DNA of 64,000 nt from an uncultured Eubacteriales bacterium. GTDB lineage: Bacteria; Bacillota; Clostridia; Peptostreptococcales; Anaerovoracaceae. The translations under genes and the position numbers were made by a program. This document shows, in pieces, positions 24,680 through 33,171 of the stretch. Position 1 is the stretch's first letter; every line of letters starts with the position of its first letter. The notes under the pieces were generated by a model. It saw nothing but the letters and a program-made list of their open reading frames with translations. It was not told where the DNA came from and ran no database searches. Location: assembly GCA_902776285.1 (NCBI GenBank), contig CACYPK010000006.1:53210-117209 (forward strand), in the 5' to 3' direction.

Positions 24680-25876
24680 TTATATAAGATTGAACCTTCT
24701 TCCGAGGTTCATCCAGGATTCCTTCGAATTCTGAATGGTCTCGTTCTTTCCGCAGAAAGACGCTCTCACCCATCCCGGTCCGTTGAACGCGCTTCCCGGT
24801 GTAATGAGTATCCTCTCTTTTTTAGCCGCCGTCACGAATTCATATTCGTTCTCGACCGGAGACTTGATCCACATATAAAACGCGCCCTGCGGATAAAGCG
24901 CCTTAAGACCTGCTTCTGTGACTATCTCGTACAGGTCCTTGGCGTTCTGCTTGTAATAGTCCAGATCGGATCTGCATTTGAGGCATCTCTCCACGATAAG
25001 TTCCTGTATGGTAGGAGCGTTGGTTCCACCAAGCACCCTCCCTGCTACTACGAGAGCCGCAGCGAGTTCGTCGTGACCTTCGGCGCACTTAGGGACCGCG
25101 ACATAACCGATACGGTCACCCGGCATCGAAAGAGACTTGGACCAGGAATACGCGATGAGCGAATCAGCGTAGTAATCTCCCGGGAACGGAACATCGCTGC
25201 CGTCATATACCAGTTCTCTGTATGGCTCGTCACAGATCAGATAGATGGTGTGACCGAACCTCTCCTCTGCCTCTCTCAGAACGTCAGCTACAGCGTCGAG
25301 AGCTTTTCTCGAATATATCTTGCCCGTAGGGTTGTTCGGGTTGTTTAGCATGACACCCTTTACTTCCGGTACGAGCAGCTTTCTGAGCGCTTCAGCGTCA
25401 GGGTCAAAGTCCAGTTCCTCATTTGCGGGAACCACGATGGTCTCAGCGCCCCAGTTGCGCGCCCAGTTGGCGTATTCAACAAAGTACGGCGCGAACACTA
25501 CCAGCTTGTCTCCCGGATCGAATATGCACTTGTTGATCATGTTTATGGAGTATGCCGCTCCGCACGACATGATTATGTGATCCACATCGAAATAGTCGCC
25601 GCCTGCCCTCTCATTGAGGTCATCCGCTATGACCTTCCTTGTCGATTCGTATCCTGCGTTCGACGGATAGCCGTGGACAAAAAGCGGATCGAGCTCGTGA
25701 TTTATTTCGTCGATGGCGTCAAATACTTCCTGCGGCGGCTTCAGACCCGGATTGCCTATGCTGAAATCATATACATTCTCAGCGCCGTAGACCTTTGCCA
25801 TCCTCTTCCCTTCCTCGAACATCGCCCTTATCTGGGAGCTGCCTGCGAGGAAAGGTTCCATTGCTTTGGAAATCAT
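24680..25876 (-). CDS. PLP-dependent class I/II aminotransferase (paralogue 1)
   Basis: 398 residues of fold-type I aminotransferase: YDFSIGNPGLKPP substrate loop, NNPNNPTG, ICDEPYRELVYDG, and the PLP lysine in YSWSKSLSMPGDRIGY. Homologous over its whole length to the enzyme at 62669-63862 (SLGNPSIPAP, CYSWSKSLSLPGERIGY). The family includes aspartate, alanine and aromatic aminotransferases; specificity cannot be read. AGGAGGT lies close before the ATG. It is monocistronic and divergent from the DUF1015 gene. Confidence 0.88.
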   Translation of the reverse strand: MISKAMEPFLAGSSQIRAMFEEGKRMAKVYGAENVYDFSIGNPGLKPPQEVFDAIDEINHELDPLFVHGYPSNAGYESTRKVIADDLNERAGGDYFDVDHIIMSCGAAYSINMINKCIFDPGDKLVVFAPYFVEYANWARNWGAETIVVPANEELDFDPDAEALRKLLVPEVKGVMLNNPNNPTGKIYSRKALDAVADVLREAEERFGHTIYLICDEPYRELVYDGSDVPFPGDYYADSLIAYSWSKSLSMPGDRIGYVAVPKCAEGHDELAAALVVAGRVLGGTNAPTIQELIVERCLKCRSDLDYYKQNAKDLYEIVTEAGLKALYPQGAFYMWIKSPVENEYEFVTAAKKERILITPGSAFNGPGWVRASFCGKNETIQNSKESWMNLGRRFNLI

Positions 25877-25934
25877 TTATTTACCTCCTTGAAAGCAAAT
25901 ATATACAGCCTCAAAGGCTCTTTTTCTTGTCTTA

Positions 25935-25943
25935 ATTGTATCA
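25935..25943 (-). promoter_or_regulatory. Extended -10 promoter of the aminotransferase gene
   Basis: Minus strand TGATACAAT (hexamer 25935-25940) in the context TATGTGATACAATT, as at buk. It is only 12 bases from the -35 of the divergent promoter at 25953. Confidence 0.5.
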
Positions 25944-25952
25944 CATATGACC

Positions 25953-25981
25953 TTGCAAATAATCCATTTATGGTCGATAAT
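25953..25981 (+). promoter_or_regulatory. Promoter of the DUF1015 gene
   Basis: TTGCAA (25953-25958), 17-base spacer, GATAAT (25976-25981). The predicted 75-base leader carries an imperfect GC hairpin around CCGCG/CGCGG (about 25998-26022). Confidence 0.65.
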
Positions 25982-26062
25982 AAGTACAGTAGATCGACGT
26001 TGCCGCGACATGCGCGGCGGACGTTTGTTGATGCTGTTTATTCAATAATTGGAGGAATACAA

Positions 26063-27373
26063 ATGGCAAAATATGATTGGAGCAAGTTCGGTCTGCATGT
26101 ACCTCAGATCATGCTGCCGAAAGAAGGCACGGATTATTTCAAATGGGCTGTCGTAGCATGTGACCAGTTCACTTCCGAGCCTGAGTACTGGGAAAAGGTC
26201 GAGGAGATCGTAGGCGAAGCGCCGTCAACTCTCAGACTGATGCTTCCTGAACTTTACCTCGACAAGCCGGGTGAAGCCGAAAGGATCAAAGACATCCGCG
26301 CAACCATGGACAAGTATCTCGCGGACGGCACACTCAGAAAAATGGAGCCGGGCTGCATGCTCGTAAAGAGAACCGCAGAGGGCCGTTCCCGTCTGGGTCT
26401 GGTCATCGCTACAGACCTTGAGGCATATGACTTCAACAAGGGCTCTAATTCGCTCACAAGAGCTACTGAGGGCACTGTAGTAGAGCGTATACCGCCTCGC
26501 CTGAGGATCAGAGGAGACGCTCCTATCGAGATGCCTCACATCCTCATCCTGATAGACGACCCGGACAAGTCGGTCATCGAGCCGCTCGTCGACCAGCCTA
26601 GAGAGGTCATCTACGATACAGATCTCATGATGGACGGCGGACACATCACGGGTTCGTTCATTGAAGAGAAGAACCTTGAAGGCGCAAAGGAAGCCCTTTC
26701 CGTTCTCTATGACAAGGCAGAAGAAAAATACGGCGCAGGCCATGTGATCTTCCAGGCCATGGGAGACGGCAACCACTCGCTGGCTACCGCCAAGACCGCG
26801 TGGGAGAACATCAAGAAGACACTCTCGCCTGAAGAGATCGAAGGACATCCTGCAAGATACGCTCTCTGCGAGATCGAGAACATCCACGATGACGGCATCG
26901 TATTCGAGCCTATCCACAGAGTCATCTTTGCAAAAGAAGGCCAGTCCGGAATGGATCTCGTAAACAAGCTCGTAGATCATCTCGGCAAACTCAACGGCAA
27001 GGCATATCTGGCCGATGCTGACGCAGCGGTACCTGAAGGCGCGTTCGAGATCCCTTACATCACCGGAGCTCAGAAAGGCAAGATCGTCATTGAGGGTCCT
27101 GAGAGCAAGCTCGAGGTAGGCGCGCTGCAGGCAGCCCTTGACATCATGGTCAAGGAAGAAAAAGTCTGCGATATCGACTACATCCACGGAGCCGCGGTCG
27201 TAGAAAGACTGTCCGCAAAGGACGGAAACGCGGGATTCCTGCTTCCGCCGATGGACAAGTTCATGCTCTTCCCTGCCGTAGCAGCAGACGGAGCCCTTCC
27301 GCGCAAGACATTCTCAATGGGCGAAGCAAACGAGAAGAGATATTACATCGAATCCCGTTACATCGCAAAATAA
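26063..27373 (+). CDS. DUF1015-family protein
   Basis: 436 residues starting at the ATG at 26063, where GGAGG stands 7 bases upstream; the open frame extends 5' to 25577 but that part overlaps promoters and the divergent gene. The protein has the DUF1015 pattern: YFKWAVVACDQFTSEPEYW near the start, MPHILILIDDP, and QAMGDGNHSLATAK in the middle. The family is widespread in anaerobes with no established biochemical role. It is transcribed alone and ends at a strong terminator. Confidence 0.85.
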   Translation: MAKYDWSKFGLHVPQIMLPKEGTDYFKWAVVACDQFTSEPEYWEKVEEIVGEAPSTLRLMLPELYLDKPGEAERIKDIRATMDKYLADGTLRKMEPGCMLVKRTAEGRSRLGLVIATDLEAYDFNKGSNSLTRATEGTVVERIPPRLRIRGDAPIEMPHILILIDDPDKSVIEPLVDQPREVIYDTDLMMDGGHITGSFIEEKNLEGAKEALSVLYDKAEEKYGAGHVIFQAMGDGNHSLATAKTAWENIKKTLSPEEIEGHPARYALCEIENIHDDGIVFEPIHRVIFAKEGQSGMDLVNKLVDHLGKLNGKAYLADADAAVPEGAFEIPYITGAQKGKIVIEGPESKLEVGALQAALDIMVKEEKVCDIDYIHGAAVVERLSAKDGNAGFLLPPMDKFMLFPAVAADGALPRKTFSMGEANEKRYYIESRYIAK

Positions 27374-27402
27374 GCCCGCAGAAAACCGGATACAGTTTTC
27401 TC

Positions 27403-27432
27403 AAAGCCTGCCCTTTCCGGGCAGGCTTTTTT
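27403..27432. terminator. Bidirectional terminator after the DUF1015 gene
   Basis: AAAGCCTGCCC (27403-27413), loop TTTCC, GGGCAGGCTTT (27419-27429) and a T-run. It also lies just behind the convergent secreted-protein gene. Confidence 0.9.
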
Positions 27433-27452
27433 CATGCTCTTCCCGGACGGAT

Positions 27453-28157
27453 CTAATTGAAGGTCTGCATCGCGCACCTGAAGGTCTGTGTATTGAACAT
27501 TTTGACGCGTATCTCCTCAGCAGCATCACTGCCATCAGTGGACTTGCCGGCCGTATTGCCTGCCGACCCGCCGGAGATATCGCTTATGAACCAGTAGTCC
27601 GTGCACAGACTCGGCGCGAGCATTGTAGTGTCGGTCCATTTCTGGATGCCTTCGCTGAATATGCCCATGTTGTACGATGAATCCATTGCGTAGACTTCTC
27701 CGTCAACGACATCAGTCACAAGAACACCGTGAGTCCCCGTGCTGGCGGCTTCTATTCCCCACACGACAATTCCTTCCGGGTGATACTTCAGAAGGCTTTC
27801 AAACTCGGCAATCCTCGCGCTGTCGCTTTCTCCGCTGAAAGACCCGCAGCTGACTGTGTACGTCGAACCTTCAGCCTCGTAACTGAAGCTGTACAGGAGC
27901 AGTCCTTCCGGCGCGGCGCTCGGGCGAAGAGATTCGTTTGTCATCCTTCCCCAGTCGGACTTGCCGCACATTATCGCCGCCCTTCTAATCATCATCCGGG
28001 TGGCAGTCAATATGCAGTCCCCGTCGATGTAATCTTCCTCTGCCGTGTAATAAACGGTTTTGGTCTTGAGCAGGTCTGTAGCGGCATTTGCCGGAACTGA
28101 TACCAGCGGCATCAGCAAAGCAAGTGTCAATAATACGGTAGTGATTCTCTTTTTCAT
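27453..28157 (-). CDS. Secreted papain-like (C39-like) protein
   Basis: 234 residues from the ATG at 28155-28157, chosen because GGAGG is 8 bases upstream and a clean signal peptide follows (MKKRITTVLLTLALLMPLVS, cut after PANA). The mature part has a Cys in DGDCILTATRMMIRRA, about residue 46, and a later THGVLVTDVVDGEVYAMDSS with His and Asp, the order of Cys-His-Asp in C39/papain-like folds. It is probably an exported cysteine peptidase or amidase-like protein; activity is not proven by sequence. It is monocistronic between two terminators. Confidence 0.6.
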   Translation of the reverse strand: MKKRITTVLLTLALLMPLVSVPANAATDLLKTKTVYYTAEEDYIDGDCILTATRMMIRRAAIMCGKSDWGRMTNESLRPSAAPEGLLLYSFSYEAEGSTYTVSCGSFSGESDSARIAEFESLLKYHPEGIVVWGIEAASTGTHGVLVTDVVDGEVYAMDSSYNMGIFSEGIQKWTDTTMLAPSLCTDYWFISDISGGSAGNTAGKSTDGSDAAEEIRVKMFNTQTFRCAMQTFN

Positions 28158-28310
28158 AGTCATTTCCTCCGTTTTTTGGGGCAACAATCCCCCACTATGC
28201 CACAGATTACTCCCGCTGTCTCGTAACGTAAACGAATCTAAATGCTTGTTATGGCTATCCTTAATAAAAAGAAATAATGGCCTTGCCATCGTGAAAAACC
28301 CCGTCAAAAC

Positions 28311-28332
28311 AAAAAAACAGCCCCTGAGGGCT
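28311..28332 (-). terminator. Second terminator behind the proline symporter gene
   Basis: On the minus strand AGCCC (28328-28332) pairs with GGGCT (28319-28323), 4-base loop, followed by seven T. Confidence 0.6.
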
Positions 28333-28364
28333 ACTTACATGACCTGTGCCCCGCCTGACTGAAA

Positions 28365-28394
28365 TAAAAAAGCGCAGGTCCTGAGACCTGCGCT
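28365..28394 (-). terminator. Terminator of the proline symporter gene
   Basis: Perfect 10-bp stem AGCGCAGGTC (28371-28380) with GACCTGCGCT (28385-28394), 4-base loop, T-run on the minus strand. Confidence 0.9.
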
Positions 28395-28434
28395 CCGTAT
28401 GCTTTTGATTCAGCTTAGATCTGTCGTGCCGGTA

Positions 28435-29949
28435 CTATGCGGCATGAGCATCTCTTTCTCTTGCCTTATCGAATACCGCTCTTTCCTTGTCGAGTGTCGG
28501 TGTGACCTTTGCAACGATGAACGCTACGAGTCCGCCGGCGATGAATCCAGGCAGAAGCTCATATACGCCTGTCGAAGCGGAGAGTCCGCAGAACAGCCAT
28601 CCGAGGTCAACGATGAAGCCTGCGAGGATACCCGCGATAGCTCCCTTATAGTTGAACTCTCTCCAGAAGAGCGACAGGATGATTACCGGTCCGAATGAAG
28701 CTCCGAACGCGCCCCACGCGTTTTCTACGAGGTTCATGATGGCCTGAGCTCCGGCACCCTTCGATGAAGCGATCAGGTAAGCGATGATAGCGATAACTAC
28801 TACTACGATACGTCCTACCAGTACAGCCTCCTTCTCGCTGACGTCCTTCTTGAACTGTGTGTAGAGGTCAGCTGTGAACGAGCTGGATGCTACGAGCAGC
28901 TGCGAGTCCGCAGTCGATACAGATGCCGCGATGATAGCCGCGAGCAGCAGTCCCGAAAGAGCTGCCGGGAAGTACTTCCTTGCCATCGCGATGAAGACGA
29001 TCTTCTGCATTCCGACAGGAAGCAGTTCGTCAGCTACCAGCATTCTGCCCATGTAAGCGATGAGGCAGGCGCATCCGAGGGAGATAAGTACCCATACGAT
29101 AGCGATAGCAGAAGACTTCTTGATCTGTGAAGGCTTCTCGATCGACATGAATCTTACGATGATGTGCGGCATGCCGAAGTATCCGAGACCCCAGGCCATG
29201 CCTGTTGCGATATCCTGCCAGCTCGCGCTGAAGAGTCCGCCTCCGAAGTCGCATGTAACTACAGCTCCGCTCGCGTCTGTGTACTCATATACCTTGCTGA
29301 GAAGCGATGTATCGAGCGTCTGGTGTGTGGCGATAACGGCAATAGGAACTGCCATCAGAGCGATCATCATCAGCATGCCCTGGAAGAAGTCTGTCCAGCA
29401 TACAGCGGTGAATCCGCCGAAAATCGTGTAGAAAACGATCAGCAGCGCGAAGATCACCATTGCCAGCGTTGTCGAGATGTTAGGGAACAGCGTTCCGAAT
29501 ACTGTTGTGCCCGCTACGAAAGCAGAAGCTACGTAGATGGTGTATGCGAAGAGGAAGATCAGAGCGCAGATGACCTGCAGCGTCTTGCTGTCAGCGTCGA
29601 ATCTGTTCGCGAGGAACTGCGGGATAGTGATCGAGTCGTTCGCTTCCTCCGAGAATACTCTGAGTCTTCTCGCGCAGAGGATCCAGTTGAGCGCGGTACC
29701 GAGAGCAAGTCCGATACCGATCCACATCTGTCCGAAACCGAACGCCAGAATGGATCCCGGAAGTCCCATCAGCAGCCAGGCCGACATGTCGGAAGCCTGT
29801 GCCGAAAGAGCGGCTACCCAAGGGCCCATCGCACGTCCTCCGAGGAAGTAGTCTTCCTGGCTTCTCTGCTTATCCTTGATATAGAAGTAGATTACTACTC
29901 CCATAAGGGCCACAAAGTACAGAATAAAAGTTAACATTTCAGAATTCAT
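28435..29949 (-). CDS. putP: Sodium/proline symporter
   Basis: 504-residue member of the sodium:solute symporter (SSS) family with about 13 membrane segments. DYFLGGRAMGPWVAALSAQASDMSAWLLMGLPGS is the PutP-type Na+ and proline-binding region; SVSTADSQLLVASSSF is the conserved Na+-site helix. Start chosen at the ATG at 29947-29949, since AGGAG is 6-7 bases upstream. Closest to proline carriers by these motifs. The upstream 430-base region is shared with the divergent SDR gene. Confidence 0.87.
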   Translation of the reverse strand: MNSEMLTFILYFVALMGVVIYFYIKDKQRSQEDYFLGGRAMGPWVAALSAQASDMSAWLLMGLPGSILAFGFGQMWIGIGLALGTALNWILCARRLRVFSEEANDSITIPQFLANRFDADSKTLQVICALIFLFAYTIYVASAFVAGTTVFGTLFPNISTTLAMVIFALLIVFYTIFGGFTAVCWTDFFQGMLMMIALMAVPIAVIATHQTLDTSLLSKVYEYTDASGAVVTCDFGGGLFSASWQDIATGMAWGLGYFGMPHIIVRFMSIEKPSQIKKSSAIAIVWVLISLGCACLIAYMGRMLVADELLPVGMQKIVFIAMARKYFPAALSGLLLAAIIAASVSTADSQLLVASSSFTADLYTQFKKDVSEKEAVLVGRIVVVVIAIIAYLIASSKGAGAQAIMNLVENAWGAFGASFGPVIILSLFWREFNYKGAIAGILAGFIVDLGWLFCGLSASTGVYELLPGFIAGGLVAFIVAKVTPTLDKERAVFDKARERDAHAA

Positions 29950-30187
29950 ATAATACTCCTTTTCTATTGTCACCTCTTAGCTGTTTTCGAGTTTTTATTT
30001 TTTACGGCATGGTCAGATCCGGTTTATCTTTATTGATTCGAATCGTCGCAAGAATGGGGTTGGTGACAATAAACAATTATGACATTATTATCGCTTGAAT
30101 CCTGCTTTAAGTCAATCTAAAATTGACATTTAGTTATCGTTTAGACAAAGTATACCTTCCCTCATTTACTTTAAAGTGCTAAATTGG

Positions 30188-30205
30188 ACGTTGAAATTTC
30201 AACGT
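30188..30205. repeat. 18-bp perfect palindrome upstream of putP and the SDR gene
   Basis: ACGTTGAAATTTCAACGT is fully self-complementary with no spacer, as expected of an operator for a dimeric regulator. Its regulator is not identified. Confidence 0.65.
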
Positions 30206-30242
30206 TTTATCAATCAAAATTGTCAACACCGGCTCTTTTTCC

Positions 30243-30260
30243 TTGTTAATTAATTAACAG
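30243..30260. promoter_or_regulatory. Predicted Rex operator
   Basis: TTGTTAATTAATTAACAG matches the clostridial Rex consensus TTGTTAA-N4-TTAACAA at all but one of the defined positions. Rex is an NADH/NAD+-sensing repressor of fermentation genes. No rex gene is in the window. Confidence 0.55.
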
Positions 30261-30397
30261 TAAAACGGCCTCTGCCCTGCTTTTTTCCTTTATTTACGGT
30301 GATGAAATAACAAAACACAGTTTATATTACGCTTATCCGGTGAAATAATAATTGTTGAAAGACAATGTATCGGACATATAGAAGGAGGTACAAACCA

Positions 30398-30925
30398 ATG
30401 GGTGATCTTTTCGATCTCAAAGGCAATGTCGCTATCGTAACCGGATGCTCCACCGGACTCGGAGTTCAGATGGCTAAGGCTCTAGCCCGCCAGGGATGTA
30501 ACATCGTAGCAGTCGCCCGCCGTCAGAATCTCATCGAAGAAGTTGCTGCTGATCTAGCTAAGGAATACGGCGTGGAAACACTCGCTGTCAGATGCGATAT
30601 CACTGACACAAAGATGGTAGAAAACGCGGTAAAGACTGTCATGGACAGATTCGGCCGCATCGACATCCTTATCAACAACGCGGGAACTGGCGCTGTCGCT
30701 CCCGCGGAGGACATCACAGATGACCAGTTCATGAATGAGCTCAACATCGACCTCTTCGGAACATTCAAGATGGCTCGCGCGGTAGCCAAGCAGGCCATGA
30801 TCCCGATGGAGAGATACGGTGACGAGGGCGAACTCGACACTGCAGCCATCTTTCTGGCATCCCCTGCCACTACTTATGTAACAGGCGTGGCGCTTCCGGT
30901 AGACGGCGGTTATACATCAATGTAA
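30398..30925 (+). CDS. Short-chain dehydrogenase/reductase lacking its catalytic segment (internal deletion)
   Basis: Starts at the ATG at 30398 (GGAGG 9 bases upstream). 175 residues contain the SDR NAD(P) site TGCSTGLG (15-22), NNAG (93-96) and a normal C-terminal end (AAIFLASPATTYVTGVALPVDGGY), but the sequence jumps at about residues 134-138 from helix D/E to the C-terminal region. About 75 residues are missing, including the catalytic Ser and Tyr-x-x-x-Lys. The deletion keeps the frame. Probably a catalytically dead remnant or an assembly artefact; the intact gene would be a 3-oxoacyl-ACP-reductase- or gluconate-5-dehydrogenase-like enzyme. Confidence 0.8.
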   Translation: MGDLFDLKGNVAIVTGCSTGLGVQMAKALARQGCNIVAVARRQNLIEEVAADLAKEYGVETLAVRCDITDTKMVENAVKTVMDRFGRIDILINNAGTGAVAPAEDITDDQFMNELNIDLFGTFKMARAVAKQAMIPMERYGDEGELDTAAIFLASPATTYVTGVALPVDGGYTSM

Positions 30926-30936
30926 TACACGCAAAG

Positions 30937-30974
30937 AAAGACGCGAAGGATATACGGTCCTTCGCGTCTTTTTT
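30937..30974. terminator. Terminator between the SDR and ABC permease genes
   Basis: Perfect 14-bp stem AAAGACGCGAAGGA (30937-30950) with TCCTTCGCGTCTTT (30958-30971), then T-run. TTTCTTTG on the other strand may serve the convergent ABC operon. Confidence 0.9.
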
Positions 30975-31016
30975 GTGCCCTTTTCAGAGCAGTATTATGA
31001 TGACATGTCCCTGCCT

Positions 31017-31793
31017 CTAATTAAGATTGAGCTTATTCTCCATCAGGTACTTGCAGACGAAGAAGTAGATCGCCGAGAATGCCGCTGCGGCTATTACGCT
31101 TATAATAAATATCACAGTGAAGTTCAGCAGTTCATCCTCACCGAACCCTATATTAGTGAACACCGGTATAAGGATTCTTCCTACCGTCGATTCAAAGATC
31201 ATGATCAGGATATAAGCGCCTATCGAAGCCAGAGTCGTGTGATTCTGAGTCTGATGTCCTATCGTGATAGCGGCATAGATCTGCATTATAGTCTTTACAG
31301 CACTTGCTACCACCATGATCAGCGCCTCGATCGCGTACAGGCCCCAGTTCTTCGGAAGCTCTATGGCCATTAGATCGTGAATCATGTCTATGAGGCTGAA
31401 ACTCTCACCCGAAACGATCAATGCTCCTATACCTATCAGTATGGCCGTGACTATCGCTACCAGTATTGTCACGAAGATCCACAGCGTCGCTGATATCGCC
31501 TTGTTGCCGATATGCGCGGATACGCTTACCGGAAGCACATGATTGAAGTACGCTTCGTCACCCAGCAGGCTGTTGCTGTATCTCTGGACTATCAGGATGA
31601 TCGTCATCACGAAAATGGCCGTTGCGATCGCTGTATACAGCAGCGCGGATATGACTACCATGAATTCGCTCTTTGAATCCGCGGACTGGGTCGTCAGGCC
31701 CAGCAGAAACGCCGTTGCGGTCCAGGCCACGTACAGCGGCAGCAGTTTGCGTCCCATTGCGGGGATCTCATATTTTAAAAGCTTACCTAACAT
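31017..31793 (-). CDS. ABC transporter permease (ABC-2 type, YtrC/D-like context)
   Basis: 258 residues with about six hydrophobic segments. It starts 7 bases inside the end of the ATPase gene, so the two are translationally coupled. Together with the ATPase and the YtrA-type regulator it forms a typical GntR-ABC exporter operon of Gram-positive bacteria; such operons often respond to cell-envelope-active antibiotics, but the substrate here is unknown. Confidence 0.8.
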   Translation of the reverse strand: MLGKLLKYEIPAMGRKLLPLYVAWTATAFLLGLTTQSADSKSEFMVVISALLYTAIATAIFVMTIILIVQRYSNSLLGDEAYFNHVLPVSVSAHIGNKAISATLWIFVTILVAIVTAILIGIGALIVSGESFSLIDMIHDLMAIELPKNWGLYAIEALIMVVASAVKTIMQIYAAITIGHQTQNHTTLASIGAYILIMIFESTVGRILIPVFTNIGFGEDELLNFTVIFIISVIAAAAFSAIYFFVCKYLMENKLNLN

Positions 31794-32482
31794 TTGAACA
31801 CCTCCCTGAAGAGCTTGTCTACGCTTTCGCCCTTCTCTTCGCGGATCTCATCCGCGGCCTTGTGCAGGACCACCTTGCCTTCCTTAAGGAACACAACGTC
31901 ATCGAGTACCGATTCGACATCCGATATCAGATGTGTCGAGATGATAACGACCGCGTCCTCGTTATAGTTTGAAATGATGGTCCTTAGGATATAGTCTCTT
32001 GTAGCCGGATCGACTCCTCCTATAGGCTCATCCAGCAGATATACCTCGGCCTGTCTGGCCATTACCAGGCAGAGCTGCAGTTTTTCTTTGGTGCCCTTCG
32101 ACATCTTCTTCATCGGCTGCTTGCGGTCGATCCCAAGATCGTCCACCATTGCCTCGGCCTTCTGCCTGTCAAAGTCAGCGAAGAAATCCTGATAGATATC
32201 CATCAGCTGTGAAGCTGTCATGTAATCAGGAAGCGCATTCCTGTCCGGCAGATACGCGACGACCTTTTTTGTCTCGATGCCCGGCTCCATCCCGTTTATG
32301 GTCACGCTGCCCGCTGTCGGCTGCAGCAGTCCGTTCAGTATCTTGATAAGCGTCGTCTTGCCGCTTCCGTTAGGTCCCAGCAGTCCGACTATCTGTCCCT
32401 TCTCCAGCTCGAGCGCGACGCTGTCAAGCGCGGTCAGGTTTCCGAATTGTTTTGTTATGTGATTGATCTCTATTCTTGCCAT
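31787..32482 (-). CDS. ABC transporter ATP-binding protein
   Basis: 231 residues: Walker A GPNGSGKTT (about 37-45), a degenerate signature KMSKGTKEKLQL, Walker B VYLLDEPIGGVD and an H-loop STHLISD. The unusual KMSKGTKEK in place of LSGGQ is common in the YtrB/drug-export subgroup. Start is the ATG at 32480-32482, 8 bases after GGAGG. It lies between the gntR-type regulator and the permease. Confidence 0.88.
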   Translation of the reverse strand: MARIEINHITKQFGNLTALDSVALELEKGQIVGLLGPNGSGKTTLIKILNGLLQPTAGSVTINGMEPGIETKKVVAYLPDRNALPDYMTASQLMDIYQDFFADFDRQKAEAMVDDLGIDRKQPMKKMSKGTKEKLQLCLVMARQAEVYLLDEPIGGVDPATRDYILRTIISNYNEDAVVIISTHLISDVESVLDDVVFLKEGKVVLHKAADEIREEKGESVDKLFREVFKC

Positions 32483-32496
32483 TATTCTCGCCTCCT

Positions 32497-32865
32497 CTAC
32501 TTGATGTCCTGAAGCCACCTTTTCACGGCTCCGGCGATCTCTTCGCCTGACATCCCTATCTTGCGGAGTTTGTCCGCGAATTCCTCGAAATACTTTTTGG
32601 CAAGTTCCTCATGCAAAGCTTTCAAGACTTTTTCCTCCTTGGTTACGAATCTTCCGCTGGTACGCTCTGAGAAAACGAGTCCTTTGCGTTCGAGCTCTGC
32701 CAGCGCTTTCTGCATCGTGTTGGGGTTTACCCCCGCGTCCATCGCCAGATCTCTGACTGACGGCAGTTTCTCGCCGGGCTCATATGCCCCGCTGGCGATC
32801 CGCATCGTCATCTCATCTATGATCTGGGAATAGATCGGCACTCCGCTCTTGAAATCCCATTCCAT
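32497..32865 (-). CDS. GntR-family regulator, YtrA subfamily
   Basis: 122 residues: N-terminal winged HTH (GVPIYSQIIDEMTMRIASG, KLPSVRDLAMDAGVNPNTMQKAL) and a very short C-terminal helical tail, which defines the YtrA subgroup. SD is AAAGGAAG. It precedes the ATPase gene by 14 bases and most likely represses this operon by binding the dyad at 32948-32981. Confidence 0.9.
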   Translation of the reverse strand: MEWDFKSGVPIYSQIIDEMTMRIASGAYEPGEKLPSVRDLAMDAGVNPNTMQKALAELERKGLVFSERTSGRFVTKEEKVLKALHEELAKKYFEEFADKLRKIGMSGEEIAGAVKRWLQDIK

Positions 32866-32947
32866 GTTTACTTCCTTTCTGTTGACCGGCCATGCTGTCT
32901 GACAGTTATAACGACCGGTTATGGTGATACGTATATACGCTTGATTT

Positions 32948-32981
32948 GTATTATTGTATTAACTACTTAGTACAATAATAC
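32948..32981. promoter_or_regulatory. Long dyad operator upstream of the GntR-ABC operon
   Basis: GTATTATTGTA (32948-32958) and TACAATAATAC (32971-32981) are perfect 11-base inverted arms around 12 bases. On the minus strand it overlaps a possible -35 TTGTAC and -10 TAATAC. YtrA-type regulators bind such symmetrical sites. Confidence 0.65.
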
Positions 32982-33021
32982 ACGTTCCCCCTCCTGTCAA
33001 CCCCCTTAAGGATATTTTAGG

Positions 33022-33134
33022 TTTGTAGTAGATAGAATTTTTTTCCCTACAACATCAAAAGAGTATGAGATGAGTTTTGTAGTAGATAGTTTGTTATTTC
33101 CTAAAATTGTCTTAAAGTGAGATTTGTAGTAGTT
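33022..33134 (+). repeat. Three spaced copies of TTTGTAGTAG at the left island edge
   Basis: TTTGTAGTAGATAG occurs at 33022-33035 and 33076-33089, and TTTGTAGTAGTT at 33123-33134. The starts are 54 and 47 bases apart. The A+T-rich region 32982-33170 has no gene. A fourth copy, inverted, is at 45612-45630. Confidence 0.8.
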
Positions 33135-33171
33135 ATGAGATTGAAAAACGTCTGAGCTTTTCTTCTCAAGC

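Larger units (their letters stand above)
29950..30397. promoter_or_regulatory. Divergent regulatory region between putP and the SDR gene
   Basis: About 450 A+T-rich bases with no gene. It holds two perfect palindromes: ACGTTGAAATTTCAACGT (30188-30205) and a Rex-like site (30243-30260). I could not fix a convincing sigma-A promoter for either gene by eye. Confidence 0.6.

Noticed and set aside
25577..26062. 5' extension of the DUF1015 frame
   Set aside because: It covers the divergent aminotransferase gene and both promoters; the ATG at 26063 has an ideal SD and matches the family start.
33022..33134. TTTGTAGTAG array as a CRISPR array
   Set aside because: Only about 10-14 conserved bases, unequal spacing, three copies, one inverted copy 12 kb away and no cas genes.
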